From Palsa-504 sp963767565 (GTDB lineage: Bacteria > Actinomycetota > Actinomycetes > Streptosporangiales > Streptosporangiaceae), in NCBI GenBank assembly GCA_963767565.1, contig CAVYEG010000006.1, positions 434,001 to 498,000 on the forward strand: DNA of 64,000 nt, read 5' to 3'. A program made the translations under genes and the position numbers. How positions within the stretch are numbered: position 1 is the first letter of the stretch; every line of letters starts with the position of its first letter. Under the pieces are notes generated by a model. The model made no database searches. It had not been told where the DNA came from and saw only the letters and a list, made by a program, of their open reading frames with translations. Positions 32,682 through 40,912 of the stretch are shown here, piece after piece.

Positions 32682-32718
32682 GATATATCTTGACAAGACG
32701 TTACTTAAGATATATCGT
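32682..32718 (+). promoter_or_regulatory. Promoter inside a 10-bp inverted repeat, ahead of the 87-residue protein
   Basis: GATATATCTT (32682-32691) and AAGATATATC (32707-32716) are perfect inverted copies 15 bp apart. TTGACA (32690-32695) overlaps the left arm and a -10-like TATCGT (32713-32718) overlaps the right arm, 17 bp apart. This is the layout of a dimeric repressor site covering its promoter. Confidence 0.65.
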
Positions 32719-32769
32719 ATTGATCAGAAGCAGAAAATCTCAAGTCTCGTAATACGAGGAGCCGCCATC

Positions 32770-33033
32770 ATGCACCCGCAGATCGCAAAGACCCTGGCCG
32801 ACCAGCGCCACGAGGAGCTCCTGCACGCGGCGGACCACCACAGCCAAGAACCCACCGCTTCCGCGAGGCCGAGCTGGCTGAGCCGCCGCCTGCCGCACTG
32901 GCACGTGAGCTGGTCGCGTACCGTCCTGTCGCCCGCCGGAATTCCCGGCACCGCCGGCACCAGCCGCCGGCCCCGCAGCGACAAGCGCGGATCGTCCCTG
33001 GTGATCATCATCTCGGCCCACCGCTCGGCCTGA
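32770..33033 (+). CDS. Small His/Arg-rich actinobacterial protein
   Basis: 87 residues starting MHPQIAKTLADQRHEELLHAADHH, followed by a basic SWLSRRLPHWHVSWSR segment and an Arg/Ser tail ending VIIISAHRSA. ATG is preceded by GAGGAG eight bases upstream. The MHPxI-x3-LA-x2-R start resembles a class of short actinobacterial proteins of unknown role that often lie next to winged-helix regulators. It has its own promoter within a perfect inverted repeat. No enzymatic motif is visible. Confidence 0.6.
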   Translation: MHPQIAKTLADQRHEELLHAADHHSQEPTASARPSWLSRRLPHWHVSWSRTVLSPAGIPGTAGTSRRPRSDKRGSSLVIIISAHRSA

Positions 33034-33310
33034 ACCGCCCCAGCGCTGATCCAATCGCCTGGTCCTCAGGGTCGGCGCTCCGCCCGGCCGGTCAACCGCC
33101 ATGGTTCAGCCGACAAGACCAGGCGCCGGACCGGATCGGTCCCCACACCTCAACGGCCAGCCTGCCCCGAGACCACGGCACAGCGCCCCAGGGCCATGAG
33201 CCCCGCCCGCGGATCAGGTGCACCGGACGGGGGGCCCAGCCTGAACTACACGGCGACCTTCGGCCCCGGTCAGAGCCTCCGCATGGCGGGGCCGCGGCCA
33301 GTCGGTGATG

Positions 33311-33920
33311 ATGGGCAGCATGGGAACTTCGGCAGAGGGCGGTGTCGCGCCGCTCGCGGCGGGGCACGCACTGTACCTGCCTGAGCCGACGGGCCCAGGC
33401 CCGGTCGGTACCACGTCCCTGTACCTGAAAGACGTCTCCCGTCCCGATCCCTGGGCCGCGGGGCTGAACGCACGAGAGCTGATGGTTCTCACTGTGGTAC
33501 CCGGCGGCGCAGCCGGCCGGGCCGCGAGCCCGGTACATGACGCCCGCTGAGTCGGAACTCCAGCTCACCAGCAGGGACATCACCGGCGTCCCGCCGGACG
33601 CGCTGAGCACGGTCCGGACCAACGCAGTCAGCGACGCCACGCCGGCCGGGCCCTAGCGCGGCCTCCCGCTCGTCGTGCTCTCGCCTGGCTTCACCAATTC
33701 CCGCAGCGTGCTGACCGCGCTGGCCGAGGACCTGGCCAGCCACGGCTACGTCGTGGCCGGGATTGACCACACCTACGAGAGCTTCGGCACGGCCTTTCCT
33801 GATGGGCGGATCACCACCTGCCGCGCCCGTGAGACGCGGCGCAGCGGCCAAGGGTTCTGGGAGAAACTGGCCGCAGGCCGGGCCGTCGCTGCCGCCCGGG
33901 CCCGTGCCGTCGGAGTCTCC
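33311..33920 (+). pseudogene. Alpha/beta hydrolase (PAF-acetylhydrolase/lipase-like) remnant
   Basis: Pieces of one protein occur in two frames: LYLPEPTGPGPVGTTSLYLKDVSRPDPW and ARELMVLTVVP, then after a frame change near 33530 YMTPAESELQL and TGVPPDALSTVRTNAVSDATPAGP. A TAG at 33654-33656 interrupts just before GLPLVVLSPGFTNSRS, LAEDLASHGYVVAGIDHTYES and FPDGRITTC. These match actinobacterial secreted lipase/PAF-AH family proteins. The part with the catalytic nucleophile, Asp and His is missing. At least one frameshift, one nonsense codon and a 3' truncation make it non-functional. Confidence 0.75.
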
Positions 33921-33950
33921 AGGCCGGGGCCGAGCTCGGCGTCGGCTTGC

Positions 33951-34390
33951 TCAGCCGCCGGCCGGTGCTGCGGACCCGGGTGGATCACCTGCCCGGTCGT
34001 GCTGTCGGAGTTGCTGGAGGGCGTCGATGGTGGCCTGGGTGGCCGGGCCGTGCGGTCCGGGCAGGCAGGCCGCGTGGATGTGCCGGACGCTGGCGCAGCC
34101 GACCAGCTCCCGGACGGCGATCTGGGCGGGGTTGATGATGACGTTGAGGTGGTAAGCGATGGTGATGCCCCGGCCGGCGGCGACCAGTGCCTGGGCTTCG
34201 ATGGGCTCGTCGCCGTGCCCGGCAAGCAGCAGCGGCGGCGCGAGATGGCCCTGGGCGAGCAGGTGGTCGACGTGCCGCGCGGCCGATCCGTCGTGGGCGC
34301 GGATCCAGGTCTGGTCAGCGAGCTGGTGCAAGGAGATAGCGGCGTGGCCGGCGAGCGGGTGCACGGCAGGCAGCAGGACGCAGGCCGGGG
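33951..34390 (-). pseudogene. LysR-type regulator remnant (C-terminal effector domain only)
   Basis: In the minus strand, VLLPAVHPLAGHAAISLHQLADQTWIR, DHLLAQGHLAPP and VAAGRGITIAYHLNVI match the second half of a LysR substrate-binding domain ('HPLAGR..v.L.dLa.epwi', 'VaaGrGia'). The DNA-binding domain and first subdomain are absent; upstream DNA instead encodes an MFS fragment on the other strand. The frame stays open through it, so the break is by deletion or rearrangement. The junction is near 34390. Confidence 0.7.
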
Positions 34391-34394
34391 GGCC

Positions 34395-34965
34395 GCCAGC
34401 CCTGGTCCGGCCGGACCGGCGCCTGCTGCTGCTCGGCGCCGTCGCGTTCTGCGGATTCCTCATCGACGGCGCCGCCAGTAACTGGGCCGCGGTCGACATG
34501 CACAGCCAGCACCACGCCAGCCCGCCCTGGCCGCAGCCACCTACACCGCCTTCACCATCGCGGTAGCCACCGTCCGGCTGCGCGGCGACCGGGCCCTGGC
34601 CCGGTACAGCAGGGCCCGGATCATGCAGGCCAGCGGGCTGACCGCCGTCACCGGGGCGCTCCTGGTAGTCTTCGCGCGTACCGCGCCCACGGCGCTGACC
34701 GGATGGGTCATAATCGGTGCCGGGCTGGCCCTGACCGCCCCCACCGTCCTGGGCGCCGCCACGCGCCGGGCCGGCCCCATCCCGCGGCACCGCCATCGCC
34801 GCGGTCACCACGATCGGTTACCTCGGCTCGTTCAGCGGGCCACCGCTAATCGGCGCGCTCGCCGCCGCCCTGACCCTGTCCGCGGCGCTGGGACTGATCG
34901 CGATCGCCGCGGGCGCGATAGTCCTGCTCGCACCGATCGCGCTCGCACGCAAGTCACAGGACTGA
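34395..34965 (+). pseudogene. MFS transporter remnant with two frameshifts
   Basis: Three frames together give the C-terminal half of an MFS transporter: RPDRRLLLLGAVAFCGFLIDGAASNWAAVDM, then (after about 34530) YTAFTIAVATVRLRGDR with MQASGLTAVTGALLVVFART and WVIIGAGLALTAPTVLGAA, then (after about 34790) GTAIAAVTTIGYLGSFSGPP and LSAALGLIAIAAGAIVLLAP, stopping at TGA 34963-34965. The N-terminal half is missing. The layout resembles the 'R-L-x-GDRL' subfamily of sugar or amino acid exporters that are often paired with LysR regulators. Confidence 0.75.
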
Positions 34966-35026
34966 ACCACGCCAGTCGGCACACTCATCACAGGCCGTCA
35001 GTACCACCACCGCGGCCTTCACACCA

Positions 35027-36538
35027 CTATCGCCCGTGGCCGGTCTGTTGTGGGTCAAGGGCCGGCTCCTCCTCAGCGACCAGGCTGACCGGGACAAGCT
35101 CGGCCGCTGCCGCGGCCGCCCCATCCCGGCCGCGGCGCAGCCCGCTCAGCGCGACCAGCATGCCGAGCGCCGCGACGCCGGTGATCAAGCCGAGCGCTGG
35201 GCGGTAGGCGGCCAGTGTCGCCGGGGCGGACACGAGCCGGCCCGCGCCGCCTGCGTCCACCACCGCCGTGACGATGGCCAGCACTACCGCCCCGCCGACC
35301 TGGAACGAGGTCTGGAACAGGCTGGCGGCCAGGCCCTGCTCAGCGTCCGGGACGCCGGCCGTGGCCGCCACGGTGAGCGAGGAGAAACCCAGCCCGAACG
35401 CCAGCCCGATCAGCAGCGTGGCCGGCAGCAGCACCGCCGGGTAATCCGGCCGGACGCCGGCCCGCAGGAACACCGCGTAGGCGATGACCAGGCAGCTGAA
35501 GGCGAGCCCGGTCAGCGGGGCCGGGCCGAACCGGCCCAGCAGCGACCCCATCCGGATGGACAGGACGACCACCATCACGCCCGCCGGGAGGAAGGCCAGC
35601 GCGGTCGACATGGCCGACCAGCCGGACAGCGTCTGCAGGTACTGCGTCACCAGGAACTGGAATGAGATATATGTGCCGAACAGCGTCACGGCCCCGATGT
35701 TCGCGCGCCGCAGCCCAGCCGAAGCGAAGATGCCGGCCGGCACCAGCGGATCGCTGCTGCGCCGCTCGATCGCCACGAACACCGCGAACAGCACGGCGAC
35801 CGCGGCGAACGAGCCCACCGTCCTGGCCGATCCCCAGCCCGCCTGCTGGGCCGATACCACCGTGTAAACCAGCAGCAGCATCGCGGCGGTAATCGCGAGG
35901 GCGCCGGGTACGTCGAACCTGCGCCCGGCGCGGCTCGAGCGTTCGCCGCCGCGGGGGATGAGCCAGAGGGCGGCGGCCAGCACCACGGCCGCGGCCGGCG
36001 CGGGTACCAGCAGCGTCCACCGCCAGCTGATCTCGGTGAGAACGCCGGACAGGACCAGCCCCAGCGAGAAACCGCTGGCCCCGAAGACGGTGTAGACGCT
36101 GAACGCCCGGTTCCGCATCGGGCCCTCGGGGAAGGTGGTGGTGAGCAGCGACATGCTGGCCGGGGCGGTGAACGCGGCCGCCACGCCCTTGACGAACCGC
36201 GCGGCGATCAGCAGGCCCGGGCTGCTCACCAGGGCGCCGAGCACGGAGACCAGGGCGAACACGCCCAGGGCCACGATGAAGACCCGCCGGCGGCCCAGCA
36301 GGTCGGCGGCCCGCCCGCCGAGCAGCAGCAGTCCGCCGTAACCGAGCACGTAACCGCTGACGATCCATTGCAGTGACGACGTGCTCAGCCCGAGGGCGGT
36401 CCGGATCGAGGGGAGCGCGACGCCGACCATCGACACATCGAGGGCATCAAGGCACAGCGCGCCGCCGAGCACGAACAGGATTCCCCACAGCTGCGGCGTC
36501 CAGCGGGCCTCGGGTTGGAGTGCACTGGACGAAGTCAT
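35027..36538 (-). CDS. DHA2 family MFS drug efflux transporter
   Basis: 503 residues, 14 helices. Signatures: LCLDALDVSMVGVALPSIRTALGLSTSSLQWIVSGYVL (helix 1 with acidic residues), GGRAADLLGRRRVF (motif A) and GASGFSLGLVLSGVLTEISWRW (motif C). It is about 40 residues shorter at its tail than the DHA2 pump at 17225 and clearly not its recent copy. ATG at 36538 fits the family start. It diverges from a MarR gene with an operator-rich 87-bp gap, the classic repressor/pump pairing. Substrate unknown. Confidence 0.92.
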   Translation of the reverse strand: MTSSSALQPEARWTPQLWGILFVLGGALCLDALDVSMVGVALPSIRTALGLSTSSLQWIVSGYVLGYGGLLLLGGRAADLLGRRRVFIVALGVFALVSVLGALVSSPGLLIAARFVKGVAAAFTAPASMSLLTTTFPEGPMRNRAFSVYTVFGASGFSLGLVLSGVLTEISWRWTLLVPAPAAAVVLAAALWLIPRGGERSSRAGRRFDVPGALAITAAMLLLVYTVVSAQQAGWGSARTVGSFAAVAVLFAVFVAIERRSSDPLVPAGIFASAGLRRANIGAVTLFGTYISFQFLVTQYLQTLSGWSAMSTALAFLPAGVMVVVLSIRMGSLLGRFGPAPLTGLAFSCLVIAYAVFLRAGVRPDYPAVLLPATLLIGLAFGLGFSSLTVAATAGVPDAEQGLAASLFQTSFQVGGAVVLAIVTAVVDAGGAGRLVSAPATLAAYRPALGLITGVAALGMLVALSGLRRGRDGAAAAAAELVPVSLVAEEEPALDPQQTGHGR

Positions 36539-36549
36539 GGCCGAAACTA

Positions 36550-36600
36550 TATGTATGTACAAGCACTAGATGCAAGCACAATTAATGTACTTGCAAGAAT
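36550..36600. promoter_or_regulatory. MarR operator region between the divergent marR and pump genes
   Basis: TGCAAG (36571-36576) and CTTGCA (36590-36595) form an inverted repeat; CAAGCAC occurs twice 13 bp apart (36560-36566, 36573-36579). GTAC occurs in both flanks (ATGTACAAG and TGTACTTGC). The AT-rich core would hold the divergent promoters. Confidence 0.55.
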
Positions 36601-36625
36601 CGGATCCGGACGCTATGCTTCGCCC

Positions 36626-37075
36626 GTGAGCGCGCCTCAGGACAGCGTGGTGACCGCCTGGCGGGAGATGGCAGCCTGTCACGCCGAGGCCTGTGCGGCG
36701 CTGGAGCGGGAGCTAGGGGAGCGCCACGGGCTGGGCGTGAGCGACTTCGAGGTGCTCGAGCGGCTCGCCGAGAGCGAGGGGCGCAAGTTCCGGGCCCAGG
36801 ACCTAGCCGAGGCCGTGCACCTGAGCCAGAGCGCGCTGTCCCGCCTGGTCGACCGGCTGGCCCGGCACGGCCTGGTCGAGCGGTCCAGCTGCGAGGGAGA
36901 CCGGCGGGGCATCTACGTGGTGCTGACCGAGGCAGGCGAGCAGCGTCACGCCGAGGCGGTGCCCACCCATCGGGGCGTGCTCGCGCGTACGCTGCCCGCC
37001 GTGATGCTAGCTCCGTCGGCCGCGGCGAATAGCAACCCTGCGGGGATCGTGCTATACAACCGATCGCAGCGATAG
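36626..37075 (+). CDS. MarR family transcriptional regulator
   Basis: 149 residues. The winged helix is LGVSDFEVLERLAESEGRKFRAQDLAEAVHLSQSALSRLVDRLARHGLVERSSCEGDRRGIYVVLTEAGEQRHAEA, with the usual D-x-R wing. The N-terminal helix ACHAEACAALERELGER provides dimer contacts. The tail is short. GTG at 36626 is the family-like start, although no strong ribosome site precedes it. It probably represses itself and the divergent DHA2 pump and is released by phenolic or other ligands. Confidence 0.9.
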   Translation: MSAPQDSVVTAWREMAACHAEACAALERELGERHGLGVSDFEVLERLAESEGRKFRAQDLAEAVHLSQSALSRLVDRLARHGLVERSSCEGDRRGIYVVLTEAGEQRHAEAVPTHRGVLARTLPAVMLAPSAAANSNPAGIVLYNRSQR

Positions 37076-37156
37076 TGTTAGTGCGGTCGAACTGGGATGA
37101 CGTGCGGCCGAGACCCCGCGCGTCTGGTGGGGGAGAGTGAAGCGGGATGGGGAGTC

Positions 37157-38278
37157 ATGCCTGACCGGCCGGCCACCCTGCGGGACGTGGCCAACGCAGC
37201 CCGCGTCCATCCCGCGACCGCCTCGCGCGCGCTCAATCCGGAGACCCGGATCCTGGTCAGCGAGGACACCGCCCGCCGGGTCACGGCCGCCGCGGCCAAG
37301 CTGGGCTACCGGCCTAACCCGGTCGCCCGCAGCCTGCGGACCCGTCGCTCGCACACGATCGGAGTGCTGATCCCCGACCTGAACAACCCGCTGTTCCCGC
37401 CGATCGTACGCGGCCTCGAAGACAAGCTGGCCGCCGCCGGTTACGTGGCGCTGCTCGGCAATACCGACGCCGACGCCAGCCGGGAGCGGCTGCTGTTCGA
37501 GCAGATGCGGGCGCGCCACGTGGACGGCTTCGTCCTAGCCAGCGCCACCTTGCACGACCAGCTGCTGGCCGAGGCCGCAGCAGCCGATGTGCCCGTGGTG
37601 CTGATGAACCGGCTCTCGCAGGACTACAGCTTCCCCTCGGTCTCGGTCGACAACGAGCAGGGCGCCCGGATGGCCGTCGCCCATCTGGCCAAGCTCGGCC
37701 ACGCCCGGATCGCGCACATCGCCGGGCCGCAGGAGGCATCCACCGGCGTCAGCCGGCTACGCGGATTCCGCGACGGCATGGCGTCCGGACGGCTTGAGGT
37801 CAGCGAGGACATGATCGGGTACGCGAGCCGGTACACGGTCGAGGAAGGCCTCCGGTGCGGACGCGAGCTGCTGGCCCGCGCGGGCCGTTTCACCGCGGTG
37901 GCCGCCGCCAACGACATGCTGGCCGTCGGCTGCTACGCGGCGCTGGACAAGGCCGGCCTGCAGTGCCCGGACGACATCTCGGTCATCGGCTTCAACGACA
38001 TGCCGTTCATCGACAGGCTCAGGCCGCCCCTGACCACTGTCCGCTTCCCGCACTACCAGCTGGGCACCGAGGCGGCGCAGCTGCTGCTCGAGCGCATCGG
38101 CGAGCGCGAGGTGCCGGTGAAGATCCTCTATCTGGCGCCCGAGCTCGTGGTCCGGGGGTCGACCGGGGAGCCCTCGGCCGCGCTGACCCAGCAGGCGGAA
38201 GCGGCCGGGGGCGGCGTCACGCCCGTGCCGCTGCGCCGGGCTCCGGCGCGCCGGAGCCGCCGGGTGCCCCCGAGCTGA
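37157..38278 (+). CDS. LacI family transcriptional regulator
   Basis: 373 residues. The HTH is ATLRDVANAARVHPATASRALNPETRILVSEDTARRVTAAAAKLGYRPNPVARSLRTRRSHTIGVLIPDLNNPLFP, with the hinge helix intact. The periplasmic-binding-like domain has VDGFVLASA, PSVSVDNEQGARMAVAHLAKLGHARIAHIAG, TAVAAANDMLAVGCY and ISVIGFNDMPFIDRLRPPLTTV. A basic tail (RRAPARRSRRVPPS) is unusual. ATG at 37157 is close to GGGGAG. A CGATTgttAATCG palindrome downstream suggests that it controls the dehydrogenase/ABC operon that follows. Confidence 0.93.
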   Translation: MPDRPATLRDVANAARVHPATASRALNPETRILVSEDTARRVTAAAAKLGYRPNPVARSLRTRRSHTIGVLIPDLNNPLFPPIVRGLEDKLAAAGYVALLGNTDADASRERLLFEQMRARHVDGFVLASATLHDQLLAEAAAADVPVVLMNRLSQDYSFPSVSVDNEQGARMAVAHLAKLGHARIAHIAGPQEASTGVSRLRGFRDGMASGRLEVSEDMIGYASRYTVEEGLRCGRELLARAGRFTAVAAANDMLAVGCYAALDKAGLQCPDDISVIGFNDMPFIDRLRPPLTTVRFPHYQLGTEAAQLLLERIGEREVPVKILYLAPELVVRGSTGEPSAALTQQAEAAGGGVTPVPLRRAPARRSRRVPPS

Positions 38279-38308
38279 CCCGGCTATCCATCCGGCCCAG
38301 GCCAGCCG

Positions 38309-38325
38309 CAATCGATTGTTAATCG
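38309..38325. promoter_or_regulatory. LacI-type operator upstream of the dehydrogenase/ABC operon
   Basis: CGATTGTTAATCG is a 5-3-5 palindrome overlapping a second perfect palindrome CAATCGATTG (38309-38318). The LacI promoter region has a related ATCGCAGCGAT. Both would fit the regulator's own binding site. Confidence 0.55.
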
Positions 38326-38449
38326 CAGCTGAGGTATCTATGATGCTAGTGCGATACTAGGGAATAGATTCGCCTGTGTGATCTCAGGTAACACAGGGTC
38401 GAATGTTGCAGGATGCTTGGGGCAGGGCCCGACCGGCTCCCGGAAATCA

Positions 38450-38469
38450 GCACCCGAGGTGCCCTTTTT
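38450..38469 (+). terminator. Small hairpin with T-run in the leader of the dehydrogenase gene
   Basis: GCACC/GGTGC around CGA followed by CCTTTTT. It lies about 120 bp ahead of the dehydrogenase ATG and so could terminate or attenuate transcription from an upstream promoter. The stem is short, so support is modest. The 38279-38591 interval has no gene. Confidence 0.4.
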
Positions 38470-38591
38470 CCTGGGAAAACCATTTGGTACGGCTTTGGTA
38501 ACAGGTTGGACATCCGCCATTGACAAACGACACGGCGCCAGGCCAGTGTCGTGTGCAAACGATTGTGACCAGGGCGGGAGGGTCTGGCGGC

Positions 38592-39557
38592 ATGGTCGGA
38601 CAGGAGAATGCGCGTCGGCTCGGCTGGCTGGGCACCGGGCGCATGGGCATCGAGATGGCCCGTCGCCTGCTGGCGGCCGGCTGCGATCTCGCCGTCTACA
38701 ACCGCTCCGCAGCCAAAGCGGATCCGCTGGTCAGGCTCGGGGCTAAGCCGGCCGGATCTGCTGCCGAGCTGGCCGTCAGGGACATCGTCTTTGTCACCGT
38801 CGGCACTTCCGATGACCTGACCGCCGCGGTGCTCGGCCCGCACGGGCTGATGTCGGGAGGCGACGGAGCCGCGCCTGCTGTACTCATCGACTGCTCCACC
38901 GTCTCGGCCGAGGTCTCCGCGCGCGTGCGGGCGGAGATCGCCGAGCGGGGGACCGCGTTTCTCGCCGCACCCGTCATGGGCAACCCCAAGGTGGTGCGGG
39001 CCGGGAAGATGACGGCCGCCGTCTCCGGACCCCGGGAGGCGTTCGCGATCGCCGAGCCCTACCTGAGTATGCTCGGCCACGGCGTGACCTATGTCGGCGA
39101 GGGCGAGGCGGCCCGCACGGTGAAGCTTTGCCACAATCTGTTCCTCGGCGTGGTCGCGCAGTCGCTGGCCGAGATAACCGTGCTCGCGCAAAAGAGCGGC
39201 ATCAGCAGGCAGGCGTTCCTGGCCTGCCTCAACAAGAGCGTGATGGGTTCGCTATTCACCGGCTACAAGACACCCGCCTACGTGAACCTGGACTTCGAGG
39301 CCACGTTCACGGCTACCCTGCTGCGGAAAGATTTCGATCTCGGCCTGGCTGCAGCGCGGGAGCACGAGGTGCCTATGCCGGTGGCTGCGACTGTCCATCA
39401 GCTCATCCAGGGCCTGGTAGGACGCGGCTACGGCGACGCCGACTTCGCCGCGCTCCTGCAGCAGCAGGCCGACTCAGCGGGCCTGACCCTCGTCAGTGAG
39501 CATGCCGACGTTCCGGACGGGCTCGAAACCGATGAAACCGAGCCAACGGGTCACTAA
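38592..39557 (+). CDS. 3-hydroxyisobutyrate dehydrogenase-family NAD(P)-dependent oxidoreductase
   Basis: 321 residues. The Rossmann start RRLGWLGTGRMGIEMARRLLAAGCDLAVYNRSAAKADPLVRLGAK and the substrate motif DCSTVSAEVSARV, followed by FLAAPVMGNPKVVRAGKMTAAVSG, are typical of beta-hydroxyacid dehydrogenases. The catalytic Lys is in ARTVKLCHNLFLG. It oxidises a 2- or 3-hydroxy acid (hydroxyisobutyrate, tartronate semialdehyde or related). ATG at 38592 is nine bases after GGGAGGG. It leads the ABC operon by 35 bp and is preceded by the LacI operator; the actual substrate is probably that of the transporter. Confidence 0.9.
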   Translation: MVGQENARRLGWLGTGRMGIEMARRLLAAGCDLAVYNRSAAKADPLVRLGAKPAGSAAELAVRDIVFVTVGTSDDLTAAVLGPHGLMSGGDGAAPAVLIDCSTVSAEVSARVRAEIAERGTAFLAAPVMGNPKVVRAGKMTAAVSGPREAFAIAEPYLSMLGHGVTYVGEGEAARTVKLCHNLFLGVVAQSLAEITVLAQKSGISRQAFLACLNKSVMGSLFTGYKTPAYVNLDFEATFTATLLRKDFDLGLAAAREHEVPMPVAATVHQLIQGLVGRGYGDADFAALLQQQADSAGLTLVSEHADVPDGLETDETEPTGH

Positions 39558-39592
39558 CAAATGACCGGAACATCGAGAAGGAGGAACCAGGC

Positions 39593-40897
39593 GTGAGACC
39601 TCACCCTCCCTGGCGCTCCAGACGTGCCCTCGTGCTGGGAACGGCAGTGCTGTCGGTCGGAGCACTGGCGGCTTGCAGCAGCAGTGGTTCGAGCAGCACC
39701 AGCACCACTCCGAGCACCAGCGCAAGCTCCAGGCCGAGTTCAAGCACCCCGATTACCATCGGGGCGTCGCTCTCGCTGACCGGAGACTTCTCCACGGACG
39801 GCATCAACTACCAGCACGGCTACGAGCTGTGGGCCAGTTACGTGAACGCTCACGGCGGGCTGCTGGGCCGTCAGGTCGTGCTGAAGATCCTCAACGACAA
39901 CAGCTCGCCGACCCAGGTGGTCACCAACTACCAGACCCTGTTCTCCTCCGACCATGTCGACCTGGCCTTCGGGCCGTTCTCGTCGCTGCTGACCACGCCC
40001 GCCTCGTCCGTCGCGGCCCGGTACAACTACGCGTTCGTCGAAGGCGCGGGCGGCGCGCCGGCCGTCTTCAACAGCCCGGCCAACGTGGCCGACCACAACG
40101 TGTTCGACGTGAGCCTGCCGATCAAGGACGAGATGGTCCCGTTCGTCAACTACATCGCGGGGCTGCCGCCCAGCCAGCGGCCGAAGACCGCCGCCTACCC
40201 GATGGCCGACGACCCGTTCGCCACCCCGCCGGTCCAGCTCGCGCAGTCGATGCTGCAGCAGCTCGGGGTGAAGACCGTGTACTCCAAGATCTTCCCTGAG
40301 GAGGCAGCGGACTACAAGGCGCCGGCCGACCAGGTGGCCGCCTCCGGCGCGCAGATCGTGGTGCTGGGATCCACCGACGTGCCGACCGTATCGGCCTTCA
40401 TGTCGGCGTTCGAGCAGCAGCACTACACGCCGAAGCTGTTCATCGCGGCGGCCGGTCCGGACCAGGGTTCGGCCTTCACGTCCGCGGTGGGTAAGGGCAA
40501 CGCGGTCGGGATGATGGTGCCCAATGGCTGGTACCCGGGCTACCCCAATGCGGCGAGCCAGGCCATGGTGCAGGCGTACGTGGCCAAGTACGGCGGCAAC
40601 GCGTCGGGCGTAAGCGCTGACGTCGCGGAGGCCTACTCCGTGGGCGAGGTCATGGCGCAGGCGGTTACCGCGACCGGCGGCACTGATAACGCCAAGATCA
40701 TCGCCTATCTGCACAGCGGCGTCACGCTCACCAGCGTGCAGGGCCCGGTGAAGTTTGACTCGCTGGGTGAGAACGGAGCGGCCGCGGCGTTCGTCTCCCA
40801 GTGGCAGAACGGCGGCAACGCGTTCAACCAGGTCCTTCCGGTCGGGCAGGCTGGATCGGTGGCGATCATCGCGACCAAGCCGGCCTGGTCCAGCTGA
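39593..40897 (+). CDS. Liv-type ABC transporter substrate-binding lipoprotein
   Basis: 434 residues. Lipoprotein signal: RRALVLGTAVLSVGALAAC, then a Ser/Thr-rich linker (SSSGSSSTSTTPSTSASS) and a periplasmic-binding type I domain opening ITIGASLSLTGDFSTDGINYQHGYELWASYVNAHGGLLGRQV. SPTQVVTNYQTLFSSDHVDLAFGPFSS and ADYKAPADQVAASGAQIVVLGST follow. The ligand class ranges over branched-chain amino acids, urea, amides and aromatic acids. GTG has GGAGGAACCAGGC upstream. The LacI and hydroxyacid dehydrogenase context makes an organic acid or aromatic at least as likely as leucine. Confidence 0.92.
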   Translation: MRPHPPWRSRRALVLGTAVLSVGALAACSSSGSSSTSTTPSTSASSRPSSSTPITIGASLSLTGDFSTDGINYQHGYELWASYVNAHGGLLGRQVVLKILNDNSSPTQVVTNYQTLFSSDHVDLAFGPFSSLLTTPASSVAARYNYAFVEGAGGAPAVFNSPANVADHNVFDVSLPIKDEMVPFVNYIAGLPPSQRPKTAAYPMADDPFATPPVQLAQSMLQQLGVKTVYSKIFPEEAADYKAPADQVAASGAQIVVLGSTDVPTVSAFMSAFEQQHYTPKLFIAAAGPDQGSAFTSAVGKGNAVGMMVPNGWYPGYPNAASQAMVQAYVAKYGGNASGVSADVAEAYSVGEVMAQAVTATGGTDNAKIIAYLHSGVTLTSVQGPVKFDSLGENGAAAAFVSQWQNGGNAFNQVLPVGQAGSVAIIATKPAWSS

Positions 40898-40912
40898 CGA
40901 TAGGAAGAATGG

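Noticed and set aside
33092..33640. 182-codon minus-strand open frame over the hydrolase remnant
   Set aside because: The plus strand carries recognisable hydrolase sequence; the minus frame is its shadow.
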